Source: Rotaria sp. Silwood1 (Eukaryota; Rotifera; Eurotatoria; Philodinida; Philodinidae). Taken from it: a stretch of 64,000 nucleotides of DNA. The notes under the pieces were generated by a model, which was not told where the DNA came from, did not search any database, and was given only the letters and a program-made list of their open reading frames with translations. Of this stretch, positions 25,501-37,770 are shown piece after piece; the first letter of the stretch is position 1, and each line of letters opens with the position of its first letter. The DNA lies in contig CAJNOP010000040.1 of the NCBI GenBank assembly GCA_905250075.1, forward strand, positions 1,440,807 to 1,504,806. Direction: 5' to 3'. The translations under genes were made by a program, and so were the position numbers.

Positions 25501-28339
25501 TAGTAGAAGCAGAACCGACTAGCTCTGTAATGGTTGCTGTCGATGTTATGCTTCCAGTGTGCTCCGTTATGGTTGTGGTGGAACCACTGAGTAATTCTGT
25601 AACAGTGTTGATAGATGTTGTGGTTTCAGTCAGTTCAACTATGGTTGTGTTAGAAACTGTGCCAATTGATGATGTTATTGTAGTTGTTGATGTGATGGTT
25701 TCTGTTAGTCCGCCTTCTGTCAAAGTAGAACCAGTTCCGAGCGGTACTTTGATAGTGGTGGTTGGTATTGTAATACCTGTGAGTTCAACTGGTTCGGTAG
25801 TAGATTCAGTGCCCAATGATCCAGTCATAGTTGTGGTGAATGTTGTGATTGTTCCTGTTTGTTCTGCTGTTGATGTAGTGAAATCAGTTCCCTGTAGTTC
25901 TGTAATGGTGGTCATTGATGTTGTGACTAGTAGTGGTTCAGGTGATGCAATGGTAGATCCTACTTCGATTGTTTCTGAGCTCGTACGCGTTGATGTCGTA
26001 GTGTCTGTACTAAGCATGTCTATCATTGTCACAGTGGAAGTGACCGGAGTAGCTCCTTCAATGGTAGTGGTCGTTCTAGTTTCGGTTGATTCTGTAAGGA
26101 TTGATGTTGTAATCGCTGCACTGGTCTCTCTAAAAGTGTTGATATTAGTGCCAGTAGCGAGGGATACTGTATCTGGTGTTAGTGAAGTTGTAGCACCAGA
26201 TTCCTGTGCGTAGGTAGTTGTGTTCTGACTAGTGAAGGCTACAGTAATCGTCGAACTTTCATTTAGTGCAGCTGTACCTAAATATTGAGTCGTTTCGTAA
26301 GATTTCTGAATATGTGTGTCTTTTGATTGCGTACCTGTTGTCTGCTCTAATGACAATGATGATGTTCTTTCAGAAATGGTTGCTTCGCTTGTTGTTGTAG
26401 TACTGGCAGTATAATCTGACAAAGTAGAAAAAAAATTCATGAATGTGCATTTTTTTGAGTGATTTCAAAGGAATATTCACTAGCGGTGATATAGTTGGAG
26501 AATTCGACTGTAGTAGCTAGAAATCGAGATAAATGGAAAAATTTAGAAAAGGTGGAAGGTTATAGGTCTTGTCGTCAAAGAAGAATATGTTTGGATTACA
26601 TACCATTTTCAGAAGACGAACGTGTCTCATTGAATGTAGGCAGAAATGATGCTATAATGACAAATATATGAAGATCAATAATGAATATAGTTTCACTTAC
26701 TAGATGTTCCTGTTGTAGTATCTTCCGTAGCTTAATAAAGAGAAGAGAAACAAATAAAAAATTGTTATCTAAAGTGAGTATTATCATGTAGTTTATACAT
26801 ACTCTCTCCACTGCCATCTATCATAGCTTCTACACCAATTAACTGTTTATTCAAGTTCGTATCATCGAATTTCAGAAAGGTTTGAACGTCACTATCATCA
26901 TCGAGTAATGTTTCTGTTGATGGTAGATCGATTTCTGTATCGTAGCTTGGGTCATTTAGTAATCGTCGACCAAGACGCCTCTGCGAATGATCAGTAATTA
27001 AGGTTACTGTCTCATTTGGTGTTTTTTGTAATGTTGTAGTTGTAATAATGCTAGTAGAGGTGGATGTTCTTTGAAGTTCAGTTTTACATGTTGTCGACGA
27101 CACATCAAGCAAGTTTCTTGATGTAGAAACTCGTTTTAATGATTTGGGTCTAGCTGAGGTCGAAGATATTGTTGGAGGATTCTTTTTATTCTGGTTATCA
27201 GAAATTATTATAAATCCTTCATTAATCGGAGTAATTTCAACGCTAGTATCAATGGATTTATAATCGCGTATTTCTGCTGACAGTGCTTGTTTTTCTTTCG
27301 ACCGTGTACTATTCTTTGTTGTTTGCGTCGTTGTACATTTAATGCATGCGAACACTAAAAAAAAAGCAATTTTAGAGTCTTTTTTTTCTCATCATCCTTT
27401 GATGAAAAATTTTTTTACTTGAGATGAAAGTAATGATAATTGCCAAATGTGGCAGTTTTAATCGTATTAAGGAATTATACCAGAACATGTTAGTTTTTTT
27501 TGGGTTCTTTTTCTATATATAATCATGAAAATACACGAACTAATTCCATTCAGATTTGTATATATATTCTTATATAGAAATCTAAAATAATCAAATATTT
27601 CAAATCGTTTTTTCATATTCACACAAATATGATCGAGAATATTAACAGAAAAATATTTTTTCTTTTGAACAAACAAACTTGACAAGACCTACAAACTTTA
27701 CTGATGACAATTTATATTATAGCATTTTCGTGCATCCTTATTATTCTGGCACACACATATATACATACATACATATATATGGTTACTAATAACTTTTTTT
27801 TTCGTTTTTGTATGTTTTGTTAGTTAAAACAAACTAAAAAAGAATCAGCAGGCATTTCGAAAGAATAAAAATGAAAAAGAGAAAATTATAAGGATTCCAA
27901 ATTACCGTCTGTTTTTGCCATTATACGTAACATACAATATCAGCTATAATTCATTCGAACTATATTTATTCATTATCAGCACATTTTATCAATAGTGAAA
28001 TATTAAATCGCATATTCGTTTGAGGTTAATAGGTTAAATGAACAAAAAGAAGAATAGAATGCACTTATAAGTGAATTCTTATAATCAAAATATGTTTTTC
28101 GCGATGATAAGCCTTTTGTATTTTTTCGTCAAATAAATAGAATTAGTTCACTACATGTATTAACGGTATTTGTGTACATTTTTTTTTGCAGTGGTCACAA
28201 ATCTGTAGAGATTGAATCGACGTACCTTATAATTCCAAATAATTACGCATGCCAAAAAGCAACAAGAGAAATATGGCTCTATTGAAAAAGAAAAAAAAAT
28301 TACCTGTCAATGATTGTTAATTACTAACTGTAATCTCAT
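13573..28339 (-). CDS. MUC4-like transmembrane mucin: mucin repeats, TSP1-like, NIDO, AMOP, VWD, EGF-like modules, TM, tail
   Basis: Large gene, paralogous to the one at the left edge. A proposed start at 28339 splices into 28247-28278 and then 27354, giving MRLQAIFLLLLFGMLFACIK, a signal peptide. It depends on a GTTAGT donor and is the weakest part. Small Ser/Thr exons follow (26.6-27.35 kb), then one mucin exon (22025-26415) containing a 961-N gap. A cysteine-rich TSP1-like exon lies at about 21.72-21.89 kb, NIDO at about 20.75-21.66 kb, AMOP at about 20.03-20.7 kb (DWSNWCNLYYEIRPPSTC), and VWD at about 18.44-19.99 kb (GDPHI start). About eight EGF-like modules lie at 15.2-17.6 kb, including a calcium-binding DIDEC type near 15.9 kb. 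A possible SEA-like stretch is at 14.8-15.2 kb. A transmembrane helix (WIPILVGVLAGLAGLFCAIT, then RRRRR) is at 14.24-14.57 kb, and a Ser/Thr-rich tail ends with TAA at 13573. The domain order matches MUC4. A surface-barrier or adhesion role is inferred. Confidence 0.85.
14237..14572 (-). other. Exon with transmembrane helix of the MUC4-like gene
   Basis: This exon encodes a short cysteine-rich stretch, a Ser-rich linker, one hydrophobic helix of about 24 residues (LVGVLAGLAGLFCAITCCLL) and a stop-transfer run of five arginines followed by HPHDE. It splices into the cytoplasmic-tail exon that begins near 14187. The neighbouring paralogue has no equivalent exon in the window, and this is the main structural difference between the two. 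Confidence 0.85.
22025..26415 (-). repeat. Degenerate Ser/Thr mucin tandem repeats in one exon, with gap
   Basis: The minus-strand frame is over half Ser/Thr. The half towards the gap is built of units of roughly 19-25 residues resembling TEFTGSTVSTxTSTSTxGTG. Units farther upstream are looser (TTSTSIFTESVGTGSTTTT). A sized gap of 961 Ns (23040-24000) falls in the most regular part, as expected when an assembler fails on tandem repeats. Codons are almost all ACN/TCN, so the antisense strand is also stop-poor and shows long Val/Pro-rich false frames. Dense O-glycosylation is expected. True repeat number is unknown. Confidence 0.9.
28247..28339 (-). CDS. Proposed first exons (signal peptide) of the MUC4-like gene
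   Basis: An ATG at 28339, a 58-bp intron with donor GTTAGT, and a short exon 28247-28278 ending at GTAATT join in phase with the exon starting at 27354. The result is a hydrophobic N-terminus as expected for a secreted protein. The phase-1 junction into the next exon matches the paralogue (7544/7181). The GTTAGT donor is unusual, but the same donor best explains intron 1 of the TLCD-like gene. An alternative promoter or start elsewhere in 27.4-28.4 kb cannot be excluded. Confidence 0.45.
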
Positions 28340-30395
28340 ATCGTCTCGTTTTTTCTTTCTTTCTTTTAGATCAAAGAAAAAAACGAAATACTAAATAAAA
28401 TAAATGGAATATAATGATGCCCTCTCTTTACCTCTCTGCCTCTCTCTTTTACCTATAAACTTCTCATACATTTTCACCTTCATATTTTTTTTTACAATAA
28501 TCTCTCAAAATTAAAGATATAATGTTACTGTTCTATATCAAAATTCTTCTTTTTTGTTGATTTTAGTACAGTTTTTCCTTTTTCTTTCATTTTCATTTGT
28601 GTAACCGAAGAAAACTGAAAATTTTCGTAATTCTTTGCTTTTGTTTACTTAAAACGAAGGTGTATTATAATATAACACGCTACTAACGATAGTTCATTAA
28701 AATGAAGTCTAAAAATGCCTAGAGCGATCAAATTATTTGTACAAAAACATTGATTTTGCTAGCGTTTCTTTTTCTTTCCTTTTTATGACTTGCTGAGCAA
28801 GCAATAGTATAATTCACTATCAAAGAAATAGGAAAGACCAAAAAAAAGGAGCTTGGTCAAACATATAGCGAATAAGAGTAAGAATACTCAAGGTTTGATT
28901 TAAATCACGCATTTTTTTTCTTGTCGAAATATTATCTAACAAACATGCTAGTGGTAATTAAAACTGGATTATTTATTTTAATCGTAGGTGTTGAAGGATA
29001 TTCATTAGTTTGCTCATTGATATTTGAGCCAATAGCAACCGTTTTGTCAACAATTTATCGCGTTTAAAATTACCAAAGAGTATATAACAGAAGTAATAGC
29101 AGAATAAGTAGTAAAATCTCTCATAGAAATTTCTCATTTCATTTTTTTCAAAACACAAATCTTCATTGATTTATTAATAGACAAAATTTCGATATACGTG
29201 TCAAAAGAAAATATTAAGACTTGATATTGCCATAAAATAAGATCTTCTTATATATATTTTTTCGACTTCAGCATTAATACGGATTCATTTTGATTAAATA
29301 TCGTCTGTTTTATAAAACATATTAGACGAATCACATTACTACGAAAATATTTTGCTCGAGTTTTCTTATTAATATTTGTATATATGAAAAAAAAATAAGA
29401 AAAAATAAAAATAAAAAGAAGCTGACAGTATTGGATATACTTCAACACGCACTTAGCCGTCATCAATTTCATACGAAATCAAATATCGTGCCTGCGATTT
29501 GCTGCTATTTCGTTCTGAAATATGATCTCAAAGGTGCACCATATAATAACGCTTTTAAACTTGGTTTCTTAATTGACCTTAATAATTATTTAAAATAGAG
29601 TACAGCTAATCTAATATGTAAACTCCAATATCTTAGTGCTAGACAAATTTCGTTCGTTGTATTAGAAATATTTATATGCCTCAAAGTAATATCACGATTT
29701 TACTTATTCTATTGGAATTCATCAAATTATTCCATAAATACATCACTATAATTTGAAATCATACTCATATAATTATATTATATCCTTCAAAATGCACAAT
29801 ATTAACGTAGTTATACTAAAGTCACAAGAAAAAGAATATCAATTTTTTTCATGTATTCTTTTAAGAATCTAATCAATATTATTTCCAATGTTCTTTTTCT
29901 TGATATTGACACACAACTTTGGTGAATTATGGGCAAAACAATAGCGATATGAGAATAGAATATAGAAAAATTGTTTTAAAATAAGTTCTATTGAGAAGAC
30001 TTTCATAATTTAATCCATGAATGAAGTCAACTCAATAACATGAAAACAAAATCAATTTTTTACTCTCATGTATATTAAGTGTTCAATTGATGTTTCTAAA
30101 GTAACATTCAATGTCGTTTCTAGTTTATATTCGCAATGTAAAGAACATACTATCATATAATTAATGCATATACTCGTCACTTACACTATCCTAAACTGAA
30201 AATTTCATTTATTGACTTTCAACGACATCACTTGTTTAAGCAATTTATGATTGGTTGATTTCTTTTTCTCCTTATTAATTGGTTTCCTATGATTCAAATG
30301 AATGATATTGTTTTGTTTCCTTCCATTCATTCATACAACATTTTTTTTCGCCATTTTAATTGTTGTTACTAAATTTAAAGAGAATCTATCTAGAA
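28340..30395. other. Divergent intergenic region between the MUC4-like gene and API5
   Basis: About 2 kb of AT-rich DNA between two divergently transcribed genes. It presumably holds both promoters. It contains short poly-A/T and CT-rich runs (for example around 28.42-28.45 kb). I see no further gene, RNA gene or inverted-repeat element. Confidence 0.5.
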
Positions 30396-33300
30396 ATGGT
30401 TGATCGTATATACGATTTATATAATGTTCTTAATGATAAAAATGGTACAAATAATTCATCTGAAGCTCTTGAAGCATATAAAAATTTAATTGAAGCAATT
30501 AAACAAGGACCACAAGAAAAAAAATTAGCATTACAATTTATTGCAAAATTTTGTAAAAATTTTCCTGCTGAAATGGCAAAAACAATAGAAGCTGTTATTG
30601 ATTTATGTGAAGATGAAGATATCACCGTATGAATTATTTAAAACTAATATGCTATATTATTTTTTCTTTGTTTTTATAATTTAGATTCGTAAATTAGCAA
30701 TTAAAGAATTTCCAACATTAGTACGAGCATCAAATAATACACTTCAACGTGTTATTGGTGTACTTATACAATTACTTCAAGCAAATGATACAAGTGAAGT
30801 AACACAAGTACAAAATTCAATTATGACTATATATCATATTAATCCAAAAGGTAAATTCAATGATAAGATAAAATTAAAACAAATAGCAACGACATGATTG
30901 GGTCATTTTTAGAAAAGAGAAACTATGTTAAAGAAATGTATTGTCAATTGAATAACCAGTATATAAAGATCTAAAGGAATTTTTCATGATCGATAATCTA
31001 TTGTTTTGTGTGTGTGTGTGTGTTTTTTGAGAAAGTGATTGATCAGTGAAAAATGTTCACTCGCAAGTCTCCTAACCGTACGCAGGTTTATATTGGTTTG
31101 GAGGAGGGGGAGGGGGAGGGGGCGAAATAATTCGTCTATTTTTTTGGAAAACTGTGTACAAGCTTGAGTTTCTAATAAAACTCGATAATCATCCCATCGG
31201 TTGACAGTTGTTACGAGCAACTAATTTTTTTTTACTATGCAGTAAATAGTCTCTAGCTTTGTAAAAATTCATGGACTTATCTCAAAGTTTGAGTATTACG
31301 TAAAATTCGATCGAAAATAACAAGGTTTTTTCCACAGACAAAAAATTGATAGTATGTCCATCTGATTTCGACTGCTTCGAAACTTGAATACGTTGGACAA
31401 GATCTTCCTTTGATTTTCGAAAATGGCGTTACCTGCCTTGACCTCTTTTCATCACTGTTGAAAAAAAAATCAACTTTTATTTTTTTATTTTATTTAATAG
31501 AAACAATAGGTGGAATTCTTAGTGAAATTCAACGTTCTCAAGAAGATTTACTTCGTAAACGTGCTCTTCGTATGTTTGGTTTTTCTTTTTAAACATATTG
31601 TTATTCATATAAGACATTTTTTTGCTAGGATTTTTATGTAGTCGAATAGCAACATTAGATGAAACGGATTTACCTAAAGATGTTGAAGAACATTTAGTTA
31701 AAACATGTAAAGATGTAAGTATGACTTGTTTCAATTGAGTATGTTTTTTGTTATCGTTTATAAATTTTATTTTTAGATTGCATTAGAACTTGATGCAGAA
31801 GAATTTGTTACAATTATTAAATTACTTTCAACACTTCGTTCAATGCAAACACTAGTTGCTCGACAAGAACTTGTTAATATGATTATCAATCAATGTCATT
31901 TAGAACAAGGATGGAATGTAAGAAAAAATTGATTTTCTCAATAGAAACTATTAATTATTATTGGTTTATATATATTTTTTATTTTAGGGTGTTGATACTG
32001 ATCGTCTTAGTCTTGTAGCTACATTTATGGGCCATGCAATGAGTCTACTTTCTGTAAGTTAGAGTTTGTTTTCATTACAATACTCAATATCATACAGAGT
32101 GATGACATTGAAAAAAAAAACTTCCTCTTGTAATGTAATCTCGACGTTTATAACAGGTATTTTTTGAATCACCTTGTTTTACAATAGATAGAAAGCGGAG
32201 AAAAAGAAAACTCCACTGAATAGAACCGTTTTTATGTTGCATCTATTCCAGAAGAAAATAAAATTAAAATATCATTAATGAATATATCTTTAGAAGAATT
32301 TTAGTTTATTGTTGTTAAAAATAATAATTAAAATAATTTGCAAGAAAACCTGTCAGTGCAACGTCTATGAGATGAAAATATGAAACATGCCGTGCTTATT
32401 ATTACTAATCATAGGGAGGTTATTTTATTCTTTCTATTTTCAGACATATTTCTTCACTAGTGCTTTACTTAAGCCTCATTCAGAAATCGACCTTAGTCTA
32501 AGAACATTCAACTTTGCCATGATGTTTTCGAAAAATATTCAACAAACAAGGGTCAAAAATGTTTTATTTGTCAACCCATAATTCTCGGTGGGTCTTCATT
32601 CTATAGATTTAGTTTTTTCTTTTGTTTGAACAAGCATGTTAGGATGCAGAATATGACAGAGTCTTTTTTGTTCTATTCGTACTTTTTAAGAGAATAAAAG
32701 GTATGAAAAGTTTATGTTTCAAAAATGGCGCTCTAATTATCAAAGTACTTTTTTATATAATAGTAATAAAGCTTAATTCACAAAAGGAACTCAATCATGC
32801 TCTGCATCTTGATATGCTCTTTCAAACAAAAGAAATCTATTGGCTACAATGAAGCTTCTTCGAGAATTTCTGGGATGTGCGATCAACAAAACATAAATAG
32901 AGGACAAACGAAAAGAGTATTATTTTCAAAAACTACTTATTTTTCAGGAAGTGATCACAGTAATCATAAAAATTTTTACCAAAAACAGAAGGTACCCAAT
33001 AGAAAATCTTCGTGTTTCCGAAAGATCAGACCACGTCCTATCTTTCCTTACATTTATTTTAATATCAATCATTTTGACAAAAAAGAGTTTTTTATGTGAG
33101 GAGAAAGCCTTAATCCTTCACGAATACAATAAAGAAGTAATTCATATATCACAGTAAGATGCTATTGATATATGATCTCTGATGGAGACAGCGGACGTTG
33201 CTAAGGTGTTTGCTAGAAGAGAAAGTCCAAATTTTTACTTCTATACTTCAACACACTCCTTCTAGCTCATGTTTCACAATATTCATCTTTAAAACAAAAA

Positions 33301-34399
33301 ATATTATTGATAAATAAATTTTTTTGTTAATTATTAATTTTAGAAAAATGTTCATTCAACAAAATTTGTTGTATTTATGCTTGATTATGTTATTGAACAT
33401 ATTGATAAATTACCGTTATCATCTGATGACAAACTTGATTTATTTCGTATACTTGCTGAAATGTGTCCATTTTGTACGGAATTCGATCGACCAAAAGAAC
33501 GATTAGCAAAATTATTCAATGTTCTTATGGTATATGAAAAAAGAACAAACTTTTTTTTTTCTTAATTTTAATTAAGAATATAAAAAAAAAACAAACATCA
33601 AATGCTTGATTTCATTTTTAGACATTTTTACCAGAACCACCTGTTGAATCAGAAGCAAGTACAAATGATGTAACACCTGATTTTCAATTTTCATTTATTG
33701 AATGTTTAATGTATGGTTTACATCAACTATCAAGAAAATATCCTGATTTTCTTATTGCAGAAGAAAATGAAGAACGTGTCAAAGATTTTCGATTAAGGTT
33801 TACTAATTTCATTCAAAAAAAAAATCCAATTGATAATTCTTTGTTTGGTTTTTTAGATTACGTTATCTTTATCGTGGTGCTTCGTCATATACAACTCAAT
33901 TGAAAAATGCATTGAATGGTAAAGTTGAAGGTGATGAACAAGATGAACAAGTTTGTTGAAATCAAAGTTCTCGTTATTTTATATATATATATATTTAATT
34001 ATTTTATATTTATAGAAAAAAACACGATTAATTGCATATAAAATTTGTTCAAATGTTCAAATTATGATTCGTGATCTATGTCGTTCACCACCATCATTTA
34101 AATCGAATGTTATTCTTTCATGGAAACCAACTGTAAGTTTTTCAAAATGAAAAAAAGAAAATATTGATTTCACATTGTCTTATTGTGTTGTATAGGAAGA
34201 ATTAAAACGATCACATTCAGAAAGTGATGGAGGTGCAACAACAAATAAAAATGGTGTTGGAACAAGTACTTCTACTGTTCCTGCTTCGGCTAATACAACA
34301 AATAAACGTCCTCGACCAGAAAAACAACTTTATAGACCACCAAGTGGTGGACAAACAGGTGGACAAAAAAATCGTCGTGGTGGTTACCAACGATATTAA
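30396..34399 (+). CDS. API5: Apoptosis inhibitor 5 (API5/AAC-11)
   Basis: Eleven exons join in consistent phase: 30396-30626, 30685-30850, 31501-31569, 31629-31714, 31777-31917, 31988-32053, 33344-33529, 33622-33797, 33857-33950, 34016-34132 and 34196-34399. They give 511 aa, matching the usual API5 length of just over 500. The N-terminus (MVDRIYDLYNVLND) and the helical-repeat body (ALQFIAKFCKNFPAEMAKTI, IRKLAIKEFPTLVRA) are typical of API5. The tail carries a basic stretch (NKRPRPEKQ) and a Gly/Arg-rich end (GGQKNRRGGYQRY), like the API5 nuclear-localisation region. API5 is a nuclear scaffold that suppresses E2F1- and caspase-linked apoptosis. I chose the ATG at 30396 because the upstream in-frame sequence has no other ATG. 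Introns 2 (650 bp) and 6 (1.29 kb) are unusually long, and intron 6 carries a repeat. A polyadenylation signal AATAAA lies at 34495. Confidence 0.93.
32370..33290. repeat. Dispersed repeat in API5 intron 6 (long copy)
   Basis: Its two ends match the ends of a shorter copy just downstream of API5. Bases near 32385-32475 resemble 34890-34985 (TTATTCTTTCTATTTT against TTATTCGTTCTATTTT). Bases near 33225-33275 resemble 35065-35110 (GTCCAAATTTTTA, CTATACTTCAA, CATGTTTCAC). The middle has no recognisable coding sequence. It is probably a non-autonomous mobile element of unknown class. Confidence 0.6.
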
Positions 34400-36521
34400 T
34401 GAAGAATTTACTATTGATAGTTGTTTTTGTTTTGTTTTTCTTGTGTTTAAAAACCAAGAAATAATATGTGTTGCGTATATCTGTGGATGTCTTAAATAAA
34501 AAAATAAAAACTAGGTTTATGTGTTTTTTTTTTCGTTCGTTGTTCTATTTCAATACAAATCTGTGTGGATCTTTTTTCTTTCGATCAAGTTATTTGTTGG
34601 TTTCTTTTGTTTGACAAATAAAAGATAAGAAAATTATGATTATTAGTTTGCTTTGTCTTGAAGATATTGTCTTTCAAATTATATATTTAGCATTATGTTC
34701 GTATTATTTTTATTCATTGCTAATAGATTATTGATGAAGTTTAGTTTTCTAACGTTAAATTATCATAGTCAAAAAAATATTTACTGATTGATTAAATGAT
34801 AATTTAATATCATGCTTATAAATAGCTGAAACACTTTGATTAGAAAAAAAAACTATTAGCACAATTCATATGGGATTAAAATATTCAACACGATGCTGTT
34901 GTTGGTTGTAATCACAGGAGAATTGTTTTATTCGTTCTATTTTGGGAGACATTGCTTCGTTATCGTTTTATTTAATCCTCTTGAAATGCAATTAGGAAGT
35001 AGTTCATATATTATAACGGGACACTATTTATATACAGTCTGTGACGGTTGGTGGGCGGGGTCCAAATTTTTATTGCTATACTTCAATACTTTTTTTAGAT
35101 CATGTTTCACGAAGCAACTCAATTATTATTTAATTATATTTTAGAAGATTATTTTTGTTTTGTGTGTGAGAGGAGATGTAATTTCCATTCGTATTAATTA
35201 AATTATCGAATCGGAGTTTTTTATTTCATATCGATTCTGTCACCTACAATGATACATAAGCCTTCAACTCTGAGAATCATATCATATTTCAAAATTGTAT
35301 AAATATTAAACATTTTATTCAATGAAATTTCTTCAAAGATAAATAATCTTTGAAAATATTTCGATTTTTTGCAAATTTTGAAATTAATTATCATATAGTT
35401 TATCAGTTTTCCATTTATGCTAATTAGTTCAACTTCAACTAAACCTAATATGACCATGACATTTTAAGATTGATCATATACTTAACCGATTGACATGTTT
35501 TTCGAATATCTGACGATGGTTTCAACTGATTGAGTTACGATTATCGCCAATATATAGTCTACTCCAGATAGTTTATGTACCCTTATGGCATGCGTTTATT
35601 GTATCAGATTAGAAATATTAAAAATGTTGTACTTCGATTTCGTTTACAAATGATTACGTACCAAACGCAATCATGGTTAAACATTGTACTTTGTTAGTGA
35701 CGTAATCAAAGGTGGGTACCGCCCTATCATCAGCAGAAAGTAAAACGTAATAACTACCATCATTGAGATTATATTTTACGAATTTTCTTCAAGATTGCAA
35801 GACATTGCACTACCACCCACGATCTCTTGACAATGTCAGGTATAGTTCGTCTTTTGTTCTTTACAATAGAGGAGGACATATTGAAAATTTTTTAAATCAA
35901 TATTCACTTGCATTTTTAATCAAATCGTTATAAGTAATACAAATTTTCGGCAAAACAGAATATAATAGAAAATTTTTAATCTGTATGTCTTGACACTTTC
36001 ATGAATAGTGTATAATCAATATTGAAATGAAGTGGAACTACATCTTTCTTTCTAGTATTTTTAGTTTGATCAAGTAAATACATGACATAGGAGTAGATAA
36101 ACTCTGAATATGGAGCTAGACTTAAGCAAATTTCGTAACTCAATCTATTGAGACTATCTGGAGATAATAGAAAAACAAGGTCATCGATTAGGTTAAAGAT
36201 TTGTTTTGATGCAAATTGATTATGACATTATTTTGAAATATGTTATTATAGAAATCATTTATTTCTAGCATTGAAGATATTCTTTTGTGTTCTCTGACAG
36301 AATTGTTCATAAGTATTTGTCTTTTCAACATTTTACAACATAGTAATTAGACAAGAAAATTGAGGAAAACTTACAATATCTAATCAATACTAATATTTTA
36401 TTAAGATATTACAAAAAAAAAACGCCATTTCTTGTTTGTATTGTTCGATATTTATCACAAGTTTTATAACAAAACAATTCATAAGAGTAATTCAAGTTCA
36501 TACATAGAAAAAAATAGCACT
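34400..36521. other. Convergent intergenic region between API5 and the TLCD-like gene
   Basis: Contains the API5 3' region, the short repeat copy (about 34880-35120) and AT-rich DNA. Short frames here have no family resemblance. I see nothing else that can be supported. Confidence 0.5.
34880..35120. repeat. Dispersed repeat (short copy) downstream of API5
   Basis: An internally shortened relative of the repeat in API5 intron 6, in the same orientation. It keeps both ends but lacks about 700 bp of the middle. This suggests an internally deleted element, or the reverse: an insertion into the intronic copy. Confidence 0.6.
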
Positions 36522-37770
36522 TTACTCATTTTTAACTGAAAAATCACTTTTTAACAATCGATAAAGTAAATAACAATTAATTATTGTCATTATTGCCAAG
36601 CCTGAATGTCCAATAAAGGAAAGAATTAATGGTACATTCGATCGATTCATTATTAACCATATAAACATAAATATAACAGCACCAAAACGAAACACCACAA
36701 ATGTACCTGAAATAATCAATAAGTCATATAAGTCAATTAATATTCCATGATAGACAATTTTGTGTTTTTTATTTTGTTTTAATTGCATACTTAATGTTAA
36801 GAAAAGTATTGTTTTTGAAATTTATTCAACAAAGTTGCTGAGAAGCTCTTAAAAAAACTCTTTTATACATCTATAGTGACCTCCTAGCAAGAAGTTATAA
36901 GTATTTCTTTTATGTTTGAGTATGTTGTTCTATTTAGCTTCAATAGCATAAACTCAATCGAATGAATAATCTACATTGCAATTATACACATTCTAATCGG
37001 AAATAAAAAAACTTCTCATATAATGATTCAATCATACAACTTACTTAAATTTATAATATTATTAATACGATAAATTCTATCGTATTTAGATTTATTGAAA
37101 AGTAAAAATAATTGTCGTAAATGTAAAAAAATACTATTAATTTCAATAAATAAACTAATAACACAATAACCAATATAGCGACCTAGATAAAGTGAAATAC
37201 CAAAACATCCAATAATCTATATATTAACAAAAATATATATATTAATTCATCTTTTTAATGGCATCAAATATTGATTTTTTTTCTTACAGTGATATGATGT
37301 AAAAGAATTTCGTATGTGTGTCGACCGGATGGATGTCGTAGATTATCAATTGAATCAAAAATAAAATAACCTAAATAATAAGATTTTATTTTAACAAAGG
37401 AAAAAACAAAATAGATAGATTTAAAAGAATAATACAAACCAAGTTCGAAGGAAATATAAGAATAAGCATTTGGCGTAAACGATGAAATTATATCCGTTGT
37501 ACACATAGCAGGATTTTCAATGAAACTAAATAAAACAAAAAATAAATATTTGTGTTTTTTTTTTGTTTCAATCTAATTATTTACTAACACATAAATACTA
37601 CTAATAGATGCAAGAATAGAATGAATAAATGATGTTGCTATATTAATACGTTTCCAATGATGCCGTGCATCTTTACGTGAAATAAATCTAGCTAAAATAT
37701 GATGAATCGTCGAGTATGTAAATATGCCTGCAGCAGTTGCTCGCCAAAAAGCACTCCAATCGTAAAACAT
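36522..37770 (-). CDS. TLC-domain membrane protein, TLCD1/TLCD2-like
   Basis: Five exons (37589-37770, 37440-37525, 37288-37370, 37045-37216, 36522-36706) give 235 aa with about six hydrophobic segments. The central block GYFIFDSIDNLRHPSGRHT followed by YEILLHHITIIGCFGISLYL carries the paired histidines and acidic residues typical of TRAM-LAG1-CLN8 (TLC) domains. Its length and the RHPSGRHTYEILLHH context fit the TLCD1/TLCD2 branch, which affects membrane phospholipid composition, better than ceramide synthases, which are longer and carry the Lag1p motif. Exon 1 joins in frame only with the unusual donor GTTAGT at 37588-37583. An uninterrupted run of 27 A's (37867-37893) lies about 100 bp upstream of the ATG. 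Function is inferred from the family. Confidence 0.82.

Noticed and set aside
22099-26213. Long plus-strand open frames rich in Val, Pro and Ser
   Set aside because: They are antisense reads of the Ser/Thr mucin exon. Codon bias leaves no stops, and the frames have no domain, signal peptide or splice context.
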